Shown: piece after piece, positions 52,323 through 62,670 of the stretch
Layout of the letters: every line of letters begins with the position of its first letter
Numbering within the stretch: position 1 is the first letter of the stretch
From: Maniola hyperantus
Taxonomy: Eukaryota > Arthropoda > Insecta > Lepidoptera > Nymphalidae
Length of the DNA stretch: 64,000 nucleotides
Direction of reading: 5' to 3'
NCBI RefSeq assembly: GCF_902806685.2
Contig: NC_048554.1
Span: 12,276,001-12,340,000, forward strand
Notes under the pieces: model-generated
The model's database searches: none
What the model saw: only the letters and a program-made list of their open reading frames with translations
What the model was told of the DNA's origin: nothing
Program-made: the position numbers and the translations under genes

Positions 52323-53150
52323 AAAAAACCGGCAAATTGCTAGTCAGACCCACGCACCGAGGGGGTTTTTTTAAAATTTATTTATAATCAAATTAAATAC
52401 TACTATATTTACATTTTGTGACTCTCGCCAAACTTGACGACCTCCCTGGCGCAGTGGTGAGCGCTGTGGTCTTAATAGTGGGAGGTCCCGGGTTCGATTC
52501 CTGGCAGGGGTTTGGAATTTTATAATTTCTAAATTTCTGGTCTGGTCTGGTGGGAGGCTTCGTCCGTGGCCAGTTACCACCCTACCGGAAAAGCCGTGCC
52601 GCCAAGCGATTTAGCGTTCCGGTACGATGCCGTGTAGAAACCAAAGGGGTATGGGTTTAATAAAAAACTGCCATACCCCTTCCAGGTTAGCCCGCTATCA
52701 TCTTAGACTGGATCTTCACTTACCACCAGGTGAGATTGCAGTCAAGGGCTAACTTGTATCTGAATTAAAAAAAAAAAAACTGGTAGACCAGTTGGCGAGC
52801 TAGCGCACCTTAATAATAATACCACAGTCGTTTTTTTCGGCATTTTTGTATTTGTACGATAAATAAAAAAAAAACAATTTAGCATAAAAATAAATAAAAA
52901 TCTGTTTTAGAATGTTCATGTAAAGTCTTATTTCTACATATTATCTTACTTTGAAAGTTGAAAATACCAATATATTTTGTTCATACACATATTATTTTAA
53001 TTTTGTTTGTGATGTAACCACAAATTCACGGTATTCGAATTTTTTTCCTTTACTTGTGTTAGTACCCTATAGGTGTTCTTGATAGACAGACAGACAACCA
53101 AGTGATCCTATAAAGGGTTCCTTTTTTCCTTTTGAGGTACGGAACCTTAA
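52323..53150 (+). mobile_element. GTTCC-family repeat split by other repeats
   Basis: 5' end aaaaaaccggcaaattgct at 52323; the family resumes near 52815 (cagtcgtttttttcggcatt) and ends ttgaggtacggaacctt. The gap holds an AT-rich repeat and a SINE-1. Confidence 0.7.
52436..52779 (+). mobile_element. SINE-1, full length, best preserved
   Basis: A box ctggcgcagtggtgagcgc, B box gggttcgattcctgg, body, ggtgagattgcagtcaaggg and a 13-A tail. Flanking gccaaact / actggtagaccagttggcg suggests insertion into a small palindromic repeat. Confidence 0.9.
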
Positions 53151-53202
53151 AAATCAGGATAGAGAAGAAAACATAAAAAACAAAACAAAGTATCCTGTAC
53201 TA

Positions 53203-53419
53203 TCCATACTAATATTATAAATGCGAAAGTGTGTCTGTCTGTCTGTCTGCTAGCCTTTTACGGCCCAGCCGTTCAACCGATTTCGATGAAATTTGGTACA
53301 GAGATAGCTTGCATCCCGGGGAAGGACATAGGCTACTTTTTATCCCGGAAAATCAAAGAGTTCCCACAGGAATTTTATAAACCTAAATCCACGCGGATGA
53401 AGTCGCAGGCATCGTCTAG
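53203..53419 (+). mobile_element. HelB copy, complete
   Basis: Host A, TCCATACTAATATTATAAAT, interior, ccacgcggatgaagtcgcag, gcatcgtctag, host T. Confidence 0.9.
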
Positions 53420-53714
53420 TTTGAAATATGTATTATTTTATTATATGAATTTAAGCTTTCTATTTATCTATTACTTCCTATTGCAACAAGTGCTATATAC
53501 CACTCAATGATGGCCGGCAATGTAAACTACTCTGTTTGTGAACGTGTGGTATTACCAGTGAATTGAAAATTTGCATCCCCATTAGAATTCAAATTGCAGT
53601 AGGTGTATGTACATATATTATTGTATACTGTAGAAACAACAATGAAATAATCAGAGAGATGGCTGTTATTTTATATTATCCAACGGTCAAAACAAAAATA
53701 AAAGACCATCAGTA

Positions 53715-54038
53715 CCCTTATTATAAATGCGAAAGTGTGTTTGTTTGTTGGTTTGTTGGTTTGTCTTTCAATCACGTCGCAACGGAGTAACGGATTGACG
53801 TGATTTTTTACATGGGTATAGTCAAAGACCTGGAGAGTGACATAGGCTACTTTTCATCCTGGAAAATCAAACATCAATCAATCAATTAAAGGCAGATTCA
53901 CTTAGCTGATTTTTATGAAATTCGGTACAAATAGTTTGCATCCTGGAGACTGGCAATGGGCTAATTTTTCCCGGAAAATCAAAGAGATCTCATGGGATTT
54001 TTACAAATCCTAAAGCTATTTTGTTTAGGATATTTTAA
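53715..54038 (+). mobile_element. HelB-variant 5' part plus degraded HelB interior
   Basis: ttataaatgcgaaagtgtgt, TTGG repeats, acctggagagtgacataggc; then from 53890 a second interior (tatgaaattcggtacaaata, cccggaaaatcaaagagatc). Confidence 0.6.
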
Positions 54039-54426
54039 TTTTTAGGGTTCCGTACCTCAAAAGGATTATAGGATCACTTTGTTGTCTGTCTGTCTGACTG
54101 TCAAGAAACCTACAGGGTAGGTACTTCCCGTTGACCTAGAATTTGGCAGGTAGATAGATCTTATAGTAGACATTCGGGGAAATATCTGAAAACTGTAAAT
54201 TTGTGGTACTAATAATTAGTATTTTAAATAATTATCGAACTATATATAACTATAACTATATCAAGTTAGGTATCATATGAAAGGTCTTCACCTATGCATT
54301 CTAAAACAGATTTTTATTTATTTTTATGCATCATAGTTTTGAATTACCGTGCAAAATGCCGAAGAAATACGACTGTAGTACGGAACCCTCGTTGCGCGCG
54401 CCTGACTCGCACTTGACCGGTTTTTT
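54039..54426 (-). mobile_element. GTTCC-family repeat
   Basis: ttagggttccgtacctcaaa to tgactcgcacttgaccggtt; 3' end shortened. Confidence 0.8.
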
Positions 54427-54526
54427 AACTAAAAACCAATAGGGTTCCTTCGAGATAGAAAACGAATTTTTTATCGATAATGCGAGGGTTTGATTCATTT
54501 TCTCAGCTTAGTTCAATTTAGCTTGT

Positions 54527-54646
54527 CTTTTTTTTATTCAGGTACAAGTTAGTCTTTGATTGCATTCTCACCTGGTGGTAAGTGATGATGCAGTCTAAGA
54601 TGGAAGCCGGCTAACCTGAAAGGGGTATGGCAGTTTTTTTTGTTAA
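54527..54646 (-). mobile_element. SINE-1 tail fragment
   Basis: tttttattcaggtacaagtt to aaaggggtatggcagttttt, inverted. Confidence 0.75.
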
Positions 54647-54919
54647 AAGGGCAGCCATAATAAAAATAAAGTTTACAAAGACATATCAATGTCTTTACAA
54701 AATAAGCACATAAAAATATATTGTAAAGAAAGCTTCATCGTCGCAAAGAATACGGGTTTATCCGCCGCAAAATATTCTCTATTGAAACCCTTTTCGGTAT
54801 TTTCTCACCCTTTCACCAACAATGTCCTTTTTATCAGAAGCCTACATAGCCCCGCCATAGACCGGGCGGTTCGGTTGTTTGTTCGTCTGTTCCGTAACAA
54901 GCCTTTATTATGTTAAACC

Positions 54920-55187
54920 GTAGGGTTTCGTACCTGGAGGGTGCCAACGGGACCCTATTACTAAGCCTCCGCTGTCCGTCCGTCCGTCCGTCCGTCTGTC
55001 TGTTAGCGGGCTGTATCTTGAGAATCGTAATAGGTACAGAGTTTAAATATTGCCACTATAACAACAAACAATAAAAAAATCAAAATGACCGCTATGATAA
55101 TAAAAAAAATTAAAAGTGTTATTTCTTATAGCATGGTACGGAACCCTTCCTGTGCGAGTCCGATTTGCACTTGACCGATTTTCATTT
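54920..55187 (+). mobile_element. GGGTTTCGTACC / CACTTGACCG repeat
   Basis: tagggtttcgtacctggagg, ctgtccgtccgtccgtccgt, ataacaacaaacaataaaaa and gtccgatttgcacttgaccg; same family as 35278-35572. Confidence 0.7.
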
Positions 55188-55385
55188 TACTTATAAATAT
55201 TAATGTTGGTACAAATAAAAAAGACGTCAACGTCTTTACAAAATAAGCACATAAAAATATATTGTAAAGAAGGCTTCAACGTTGCAAAGAATACGGGTTT
55301 ATCCGCCGCAAAATATTCTCTATTGAAACCCTTTTCGGTATTTTCTCACCCTTTCACCAACAATGTCCTTTTTATCAGAAGCCTA

Positions 55386-55549
55386 TAGTCCGCGACAGGT
55401 TGAGATGGCAATCGGGGTATGAGGCGGAGGGATGCCCCGCACACCCGCACGTCACCCGCGCTCGCTCGCACTGGGTTAGCGCAGGGGCTATAAGGGTGTT
55501 CGGGGCGTTCGGTCCCCGATTGCCATCTCGACCTGTCGCGTACAATACA
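55386..55549. mobile_element. GC-rich MITE, intact
   Basis: gtccgcgacaggttgagatg and attgccatctcgacctgtcg as inverted termini with a GC-rich centre (gccccgcacacccgcacg). Confidence 0.85.
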
Positions 55550-55625
55550 AAGCCTCCGCCATAATACGGGGCGGTTCGTTTCCGGCTGTTTGTCCGTCTG
55601 TTCCGTAACAAGCCTTTATTATGTT

Positions 55626-56043
55626 GAACCTTTCCATTAGTTGCTGCTCGGAAATTCCGATTCGATTGCTTGATAAATATTTCATTTTTGCTCTTTCATT
55701 TTCCTATATTAGGTTACTTTTTATCTATTTTGCACGCGGGTATCACTGCTGCGGGATTGCGGGAGAATGACAGCTGCAATGTCACGATCGCAATCATCTC
55801 ACCCCGTTTTAAGGCTTTTTGAGGTTTTTTCAAGACAGTTAGAAGGTATGAAAGTAAATATTGAGACAAATAGAGCTGATAGCGGAGTAAATAAGTCAAT
55901 ATTGAAAAAGAAAGGTGTGCAAGCAAGAAATAGGATCCTTTCGTATTAAGCCCCAGATTTATAGGGTTGAGGTAACAAGAAAATTGTACGTTAAGGGTAT
56001 CAAGGTAAGGCTTTGATGATAAATTTCTAAATAATGCCTAGAT
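55626..56043. other. Unassigned stretch
   Basis: 55745-55803 is an inverted fragment of the repeat at 5260/57284. The open frames here show no recognisable similarity. Confidence 0.4.
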
Positions 56044-56236
56044 CCTTTTTTTCACGCACATGCAAACTGTGGAATCAACTCCCTTTGCAGGAGTTCCCAT
56101 ATTACAACATGGGGTTATTCAAGGGGCGGACCAACTAATTCCTGAAAGGCCGGCAACGCATTGGTGGTTCCTCTGGTACTGCAAATGTAATCACTTAACA
56201 TCAGGTGACCCACCTGCTCGTTTGCTTGCCATTTTT
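56044..56236 (+). pseudogene. Non-LTR retrotransposon ORF2 C-terminus
   Basis: Reads FFSRTCKLWNQLP, FPYYNMGLFKGRTN, stop, FLKGRQRIGGSSG, the C-terminal signature of a CR1/Jockey-type ORF2, then cttaacatcaggtgacccac and a T/A-rich end. Confidence 0.75.
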
Positions 56237-56401
56237 ATTTTTTTAAAAAAACCTCGACATGCCAAAATGCACCACGCCACACAGCACCGATTTCGATAAA
56301 ATGACTTCACTGAGATCGTCTGTCCATACCTAAGGGTTTTGCAACACTGTGTTTCCCGGCACAGAGTCGCCGTGCAAGCACCTTGGGACCCCAAAGAGAA
56401 A

Positions 56402-56575
56402 GCCTCAATAGCTCAACCGGTAAAGGAGTGGACTGAAAATCGAAAGGTTGACGGTTCAAACCCCGCCCGTTGCACTATTGTCGTACCTACTCCTAGCACA
56501 AGCCTGACGCTTAGTTGGAGAGGAAAGGGGAATATTAGTCATTTAACATGGCTAATATTCTTTTTTTTTAAAAGA
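56402..56575 (+). mobile_element. SINE-2, copy 3
   Basis: gcctcaatagctcaaccggt to acatggctaatattc; tail T/A-rich. Same strand as copies 1 and 2. Confidence 0.85.
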
Positions 56576-57283
56576 AAGCCCATCGGCTCATCATGCTATG
56601 AGCGCCACCCACTACCACTTTAGTTTCAACAAATCATATCGGTTACCTGGTCCTCCTACAGATCTTTAATCGCTTAGGAATACACCCAATGTAGCTCTCT
56701 CTATCGAAGAAATACAGAAATACTTGTTCTACAAAAGAATAAGTAAACAAACTTATACCATTTCAATGGAACGAGGTTTGCCTGCAGTCTCCCAAAGGCA
56801 TGCATTGCATACGAAGTGCCTTCGAGAAGCGATATAAGATATTCATGGAAATCTCTGAAGCCAAGTTGGCTGTCAAATGTAAGTTTGCCTCTTGTGTTTT
56901 GCGTTACTTATATTCATTTAAATCGTAGGTAGGTAGTAGGTACACACTATTTGAACGCGATCTGTGTTTCCTATTCCTACCAATCACAATTCGGGTAATT
57001 TTAGATCGTTTATATAATCGTTTATTATTCAAAAAAGTATAGGCGTAAGTGTTTAGTACAATTGAATATTTGACTACATCAAAAATAAATTATTTCTCAG
57101 TGATTATTAAATAGAGGGTCTTCCAAAATACGTAAAATCCACGTCCTTTGTAGGTTTTAAGTGCAATAACCATTTTGAATTATCGATTAAACTAAAAAAA
57201 GCACGTCAAATGATTGTGACGTCACACACCGGTATTTCATAGAATCTCGCATACTAAGCGCGCGTTTTGACGTTTGATAAAAA
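56576..57283. other. Unassigned 0.7-kb stretch
   Basis: No repeat ends or coding frame recognised. Confidence 0.4.
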
Positions 57284-57480
57284 GTTACTGCAGGGCGATT
57301 GTCTAAAACCTGCATCAATCATTATTACAATCTCAATTGTTCTGATTGGCTGAATTTTAGCGATTCTTGTTGCAACAATGCATTGTAGCCAATAGTGAGC
57401 GAGCATTAACCAATCAGAGATGATTGCGATCGTGACATTGTAGCTGTCAAACAACCGCGGTAGGGCCCCGGATTTGACTA
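57284..57480. mobile_element. Repeat related to the insert at 5260-5414
   Basis: gcagggcgattgtctaaaac through gtgacattgtagctgtcaaa; here it retains an extra aaccaatcagagatgattgc segment missing from the 5260 copy. Confidence 0.7.
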
Positions 57481-57832
57481 GTTGTCAAATACCGTATTAC
57501 AAGTTACAAGACGTCATGGTGATAAGTGACTAGGTGTATATTATATACTTGCTTACTTGTACATTACATAAATACCAGTGCACCATAGTAGTTATTTTAT
57601 AGGCATCTTAAGGAACATCATCACTTTCCATCAGCTGTTATTATGATCAAGCGTATGACTATTGCCACCTGACCCATAGCACAGTAATTCACGGCAGTTA
57701 GGGAACTTCTATCAAACTGTCGAAGCTTCGACGTCACTGGCAGGAGTCATCATATAGTACATTTTGACGCAGGTAGCCCTAATGTAGTCTTTTTCTATAA
57801 TTTTACGTCAAAATAGCCTAACATTTGTCATA

Positions 57833-57955
57833 TCGTCGATTCAGAATCAAACCGAGAGTTCCCTTTACTCTGGTTCACTATGCCTATGGGCCTAATATTT
57901 GAGATATTATCGTCGATTCAGGATCAGACCGAGAGTTTCCCTACTCTAGTTCATT
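57833..57955. repeat. Two tandem copies of a 78-bp-spaced unit
   Basis: tcgtcgattcagaatcaaac and tcgtcgattcaggatcagac begin two units continuing gagagtt(t)ccct and actct(g/a)gttca. The inverse occurs at 24190-24235. Confidence 0.75.
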
Positions 57956-58269
57956 CGGAATAGTACACAAATAACAAATGGCTACGACCTATCTAAATAG
58001 TTAATGATTAGGGTTGACACTTGTAACTGGGAGTCATCCATCGAGCCATTAATTTAATTATTCCCATACGTACCAGCAACACGCATTTAGCCAACCCTGT
58101 CCCTGAATAATTGTGACCATTAAATCCTTTGATGAACCTTTGATTCAGGATAATTACTGTAATATTCTGCAAGGAAGATGCTCCTTGTAAACGAAAGACG
58201 TAGAATGTAGATAGATCAATTATTGAATTGATCTTTCTGCGTCCTCATTGCTGAGGGTCGTTACTCTTT
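57956..58269. other. Unassigned stretch
   Basis: No recognised repeat or coding frame. Confidence 0.4.
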
Positions 58270-58457
58270 TCAAATATATAAAAGGGAAAGGTGACTGACT
58301 GATCTATAACGCACAGCTCACCATTTGGCATGCAGATAGCTATTATAACGTAGACGTCCGCTAAGAAAGGATTTTTGAACATTCAACCCCTGACGGGGTA
58401 AAACAGGGATTTGAAATTTGCGTACTCCACGCGGATGAAGTCGCGAGCATAAGCTAG
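58270..58457 (+). mobile_element. HelA copy shortly upstream of the S3-S5 exon
   Basis: TCAAATATATAAAAGGG start, deletions inside, ccacgcggatgaagtcgcga, gcataagctag, T. About 245 bp before the exon. Confidence 0.8.
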
Positions 58458-58702
58458 TATTTTCTATGTGTGAAAAAAACCATATTTACACTGAATTTTC
58501 ACTTTGCGTAAAGGCATAAAACCCCGATAAGACAGAGTAATACTTGAGGCGGTCTACACATAGCGATAATAGATGGCGCGACATGAATCTTCAATCACTC
58601 ACTATGGAACCTGAATCGCGTAAACAAAGTTTTTACTACAGAGAACTATTTTACTGTGTATCTTTTTTGGTTCAAACTAAAATCTCTTTCTCCTTGTTGC
58701 AG

Positions 58703-59017
58703 GTAGCACCAAACATCATAGAATTTGTAAAATCCCCAGTCAACATAATAGATTTCATAGCTACACTAAGTTTTTACATGGACGTCGTAGTCGAACTGGC
58801 TGTGTTGAAGAGAAACGTCGACAGAGCAGACATACTAGAATTCATCTCTATAATCAAGATATTAAGGCTGTTTAAACTAACAAGGCACAGTCCAGGACTA
58901 AAGATTCTTGTACATACATTCAAGGCGTCAGCGAAGGAATTGACGCTTTTGGTGTTTTTTCTTGTACTGGGCATTGTGATATTTGCCAGTTTGGTTTACT
59001 ACGCCGAGAAGTCACAG
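58703..59017 (+). CDS. Shawl: Shaw-family K+ channel (Shawl-like), exon encoding S3, S4 voltage sensor, S4-S5 linker and S5
   Basis: The 105 codons follow acceptor ccttgttgcag and join in phase 0 (RSV then VAPN), matching the family segment before S3. S3 is about residues 12-30 with the conserved Asp D17 (VNIIDF). The charged S3-S4 linker is ELAVLKRNVDRAD. S4 has basic residues every third position: K52, R55, K58, R61, then K67 after HSPGL. The S4-S5 linker is HTFKASAKEL and S5 runs about 80-101 (TLLVFFLVLGIVIFASLVYY), ending AEKSQ before donor CAG|gttggt, which is weaker than the other two donors. AEK and HSPGLK resemble Shawl more than Shaw. The pore loop with TVGYGD and S6 must lie in later exons; none is seen to the window end. 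The first S4 charge is Lys rather than the Arg usual in fly Shaw. Confidence 0.94.
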
Positions 59018-59768
59018 GTTGGTTGAATTTCTTTTTTTTATTGCATTCATCATCATCATCATCAGCCTATGGACGTCTAAAAGAGCCTACTTACTAACAT
59101 AGTCATTAGCAATTAATTTTAATGAAATGAAATGAAATAAAGATGATTATTATTATTAAATACGCGCGAGGCACGCGCCACTCTGGCCCCGCCCACTTTC
59201 TTTGAAGGTCGTTACTTGTTAAAAATATATATCCGCATCCGTAAAAGCTCCGCACTAATGGATGCGGATGCGGACGTCTGAATTAATGCGGATGTTCCGC
59301 ATTTGCGGATATTCGTAACACCCTGGTTTACGCGTTGTCTCTGTCACTTATACCATTACCTATATGACTTTCCGTTAGTCTCAACGACAGAGACAATATG
59401 CCTACAAATCTGTTGTCTCCTCCTAAATGTCGATGTACATTACTTTCTGTCGCGTACTGTATAATATATAGCCTGCCCAGTTCTATTCCACTTTGCTAAA
59501 ACATTATAAGTAGGTAGGTATAATATAAATCCAATAAAAATACAATCATCCCTTAGGTACACGCTTTAATCCAGATACCTACTCCATATTATATCAAAAG
59601 AATCTTTAATAACTTTTCTTTTGATGAAAAGATAATTTCCACGCACAAAAACGATACAATTTTCTCGAACAAAGGTGAAGACGTCGCGAGCTCAGTGTCT
59701 GCCGTAATAACAGACGTGACGTGCCTGCCTTGGGGCTGATAAATACTTCAATACATACAGGGTGTAAC

Positions 59769-60063
59769 CAGAACCCGTAGTACAAGATTTTACGTCTCAC
59801 CAAACCAAACCAAATTCGAGAGTCGAAATACTTCCGCGTTACAGTAAAATGGACCTAAACAGCCTTGAATTGAAGTCAAATATTCAATGCCACTGATTTT
59901 AATTTCGCAATGTTTCCGCTTGGAGCGCTGGCTGTTGAAGTGTAGACAAACTTGAGCTTTAAAACAAGGCAATTAAGATCCAGTTTACTGTAACGGGGAA
60001 GTATTTTGACTTTCAAATTTGGTTTGGTTTGGTGAGACGTAAAATCTTGTACTACGGGTACAG
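59769..60063. mobile_element. X-MITE copy 3
   Basis: 295 bp; left TIR CAGAACCCGTAGTACAAG, right CTTGTACTACGGGTACAG. The right TIR has more changes (gtaacggggaagtattttga). Confidence 0.85.
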
Positions 60064-60284
60064 GTTGTAACCAGAACGCCAGCAAAAACTAAGCGATATT
60101 GTTATACTATCTAAACACAAAATTATTTATCAAACCCGCAATGCGTAGCGTGGAAAACTCGGAGTCAATGCCCCGTCGTAGGTGGGGCATTGACTCTGAG
60201 TGGCGTACCTACTTACGGAACGTTCGTTGACCTCTAGCGTCAGTCAGATATTTTATTTGCAAAATATTATGAGCTTATAGAAAA

Positions 60285-60515
60285 CTAACTTATGCTCGCG
60301 ACTTCGTCCGCTAACCGCTTGGACTACAGAAATTTCATACCCCTATTTCACCCCCTTCGGGGTAGAATTTTAAGAATTCATTTCTTAGCGGATGCCTACG
60401 TCATAATAGCTATCTGCATGCCAAATTTTAGCCCGATCCGTCCAGTAGTTTGAGCTGTGCGTTGATAGATCAGTCAGTCAGTCAGTCAGTCACCTTTTCC
60501 TTTTATATATATAGA
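60285..60515 (-). mobile_element. HelA copy with CTAA end
   Basis: ctaacttatgctcgcgactt at the 3' end (CTAA still fits CTRR), an 8-bp insertion in the hairpin region (cgctaaccgcttgg), 5' end ttttatatatatagaT. Confidence 0.8.
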
Positions 60516-60750
60516 TTTTATTTTTATTTTTTCGCGTTTTTTTGTGGTATCATATTCATATTAGTAATCATCAGTAGGTACTATCACCTGTCTTCGTTTT
60601 TGCTCGCGTTCTGGTTACACCTTGTATAGTATGCGACAGGTCGACAAGGCAATCGAAGTATGAGGCGGGGGGAAACTTTTTGATTTTCTGAGATAAAAAG
60701 TAGCTTATGTTACTTTTAGGTCCATGCAATTATATTTTAATTATTTTTAA

Positions 60751-60941
60751 CTAGCTGATGCCCGCGACTTCGTCCGCGTGGATTTACGTTTTTCAAAATC
60801 CCACGGGAACTCTTTGATTTTGCGGGATAAAAAATAGCCTATGTCTCAATCCAGGGTATAATCTATCTCCATGCCAAATTTCAGCCAAATCCATCCAGTA
60901 AAAAACATCCAAACATGTACACTTTCACATTTATACTATTA
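60751..60941 (-). mobile_element. HelB-variant copy abutting another
   Basis: ctagctgatgcccgcgactt to cacatttatactatta; next element starts at once. Confidence 0.75.
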
Positions 60942-61129
60942 CTAGCTGATGCCCGCGACTTCGTCCGCGTGGAATTAGGTTTTTTAAAAATCCCGTGGGA
61001 ACTCTTTGAATTTCTGGGATAAAGTAGCCTATGTCCTTCCCCGGGATACAAGCTATTAAACGGATGAACCGTGAAAAGCTAGCAGACAGACAGACAGACA
61101 CATTTTCGCATTTATAATATTAGTATGGA
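60942..61129 (-). mobile_element. HelB copy
   Basis: ctagctgatgcccgcgactt to tttataatattagtatggA then T; internal deletion after caagctatt. Confidence 0.85.
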
Positions 61130-61595
61130 TATGGATTAGGATTAGGATTATTGCGGTGTGATTGAAGGATAAATCAACAAAGACTCACACTTTCGGATTT
61201 TTAATAATATTGGTAATGATAGTGATACCGCAAATTATTCAGCTATGATAATGAGATTCTTAAAGAATAATATAAATAAGCTATAAGAAATAACACAAAG
61301 CCAAGAGTATTTTCCAAAGACAACAAAGAACGCGCGAGAGAAACCCTGAACTAATTTGAAGCAAATTTCATTTAACTTTGAATGCAAGAATGAATATTCC
61401 CAGTAAGTAATAATATCTTCTTAGGTGCATTCATTGTGAATGCAAAGCTTTTCGTTATTATTTCCCATTTGCATTCATGATGAATGCTTTTACCCGCAAA
61501 CTAATTTATTGAGGGTTTAAAGACATTTATCATAATTATTAATTGATGAAATTGCAAATTCTTTGAAAAAATTATCAGATCACACTCTAAACAGC
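61130..61595. other. Unassigned stretch
   Basis: No recognised repeat ends or coding frame apart from a weak HelB-like start (attgaaggataaatcaacaa). Confidence 0.4.
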
Positions 61596-61707
61596 CGCAC
61601 TCAGAGTCGCTAATCGTTACTTAAAACGAGACAGATTTATGTGAGAGATACAGCTCTGTTTCGTTTTAACTAAACTTAAGTAACGATTAAGCGACTCTGA
61701 ATGCGGC
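61596..61707. mobile_element. 112-bp palindromic MITE (GCCGCACTCAGAGTCGC)
   Basis: gccgcactcagagtcgctaa / ttaagcgactctgaatgcggc; same family as 50282-50410, lacking its gatttaggtag segment in the left arm. Confidence 0.85.
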
Positions 61708-61740
61708 AGTTAATGGTTAATTCGTAAAGCGCAAAAAAGT

Positions 61741-61812
61741 GGCAGCTCCCCCCCCCCCCCCCCCCCCGCGCCTGATACCCCGATTGCCATCTCATACCTG
61801 TCGCGGACTATA
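61741..61812. mobile_element. GC-rich MITE right half with poly-C run
   Basis: A run of about 19 C (61750-61768) precedes ctgataccccgattgccatc and tcatacctgtcgcgg. Confidence 0.7.
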
Positions 61813-61863
61813 CCTGTGTTGGAGACAACGCGCGCAGAGAAATTTTCAGATTTTATAAAATAA

Positions 61864-62070
61864 CTATCTTATGCTCGCGACTTCGTCCGCGTGAACTACA
61901 CAAATTTCAAACCCCTATTTCACCCCCTTAGGGGTTGAATTTGGAAAAATCCTTTCTTAGCGGATGCCTCCGTCATAATAGCTATCTGCATGCCTCAGCT
62001 CGACCCGTCCAGTAGTTTGAGCAGTGCGTTGATAGATCAGTCAGTCAGTCACCTATTCCTTTTATTTAGA
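61864..62070 (-). mobile_element. HelA copy
   Basis: ctatcttatgctcgcgactt (end changed from CTAG) to ccttttatttaga. Confidence 0.8.
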
Positions 62071-62670
62071 CTAAGGTCTGACCCTTAAACGAAAAGTTAC
62101 AGGTCCTAGGACTCCTACTTCGTAGTTAGCACCTCTAAATCGCAGATACTTGCAATCGTACAAAATGATATAGGGTACCTACTTTAATGATATGCCTACC
62201 TACTTTATCCATAGTTTTGTTTTGATTCAAAATTGTGTCTTCGAGCGAAAATAAGTTCCAGAATACAAAAAGTCAGTCAAAACTTCCCGCCAGTTTATTG
62301 CTTTTTGAACAAGCTTTAAACTCAAAACACTCGCCGAAAAGCGAAGAAAAATTTCAAAACAAGTTACTAGCTCACCGGTGCGCGAAATTTTTATAACTAG
62401 TTGTTATATTGCTCAAGTTCTGTTGACGCTTTCTTGTTTTGGCTTCGTGTCAAAAAATTGGAGCTTATTTGGAATCTTTTAAGGCGAATGCACACTTATA
62501 TTCTCTTTCTACTTAGATTCTCATGGCCGGTTTCTGAGGTAGTTTTGACAACGGTTTATCTATTCAATAGCGCTTTTGGTCCGATAACTCGAGGCAGTGC
62601 GTTTCTCAACAACGCAATGCAAGATAAACTCCGTTTAAATTTAACTGGCCAATGGCCCCGATTCTCTAGT
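62071..62670. other. Unassigned stretch
   Basis: No recognised repeat end; the 94-codon open frame at 62401 shows no recognisable similarity and lacks splice or family support. Confidence 0.4.

Larger units (their letters stand above)
54690..55625. repeat. Direct duplication interrupted by two mobile elements
   Basis: Unit 1 (54690-54915) and unit 2 (55228-55625) share gtctttacaaaataagcaca through ttatcagaagcctat and then ccgtaacaagcctttattat. A repeat lies between the units and a GC-rich MITE splits unit 2. Confidence 0.85.
43474..58702 (+). other. Intron of channel gene between S2 and S3 exons (15.2 kb)
   Basis: Donor gtgagt, acceptor ttgttgcag, phase 0. It contains several Helitron-like copies on both strands, three SINE-2 copies all on the + strand, nested MITE/LINE insertions with clear target duplications, and tandem duplications near 54.7-55.6 kb. 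Confidence 0.85.
59759..60629. mobile_element. TA-flanked CAGGGTGTAACCAGAACGC element with two nested insertions
   Basis: Left end cagggtgtaaccaga and right end gcgttctggttacaccttg are inverted and TA-flanked. An X-MITE (59769-60063) splits the left end and a HelA copy (60285-60515) the middle; gggtcaatgcc-type and cgtttttttgtggtatcata segments match 31845-32075. Confidence 0.75.

Noticed and set aside
54689..55388. Duplicate frames with the phrase NTGLSAAKYSLLKPFSVF
   Set aside because: Both lie in a non-coding direct duplication; no start context, splice signals or domain.
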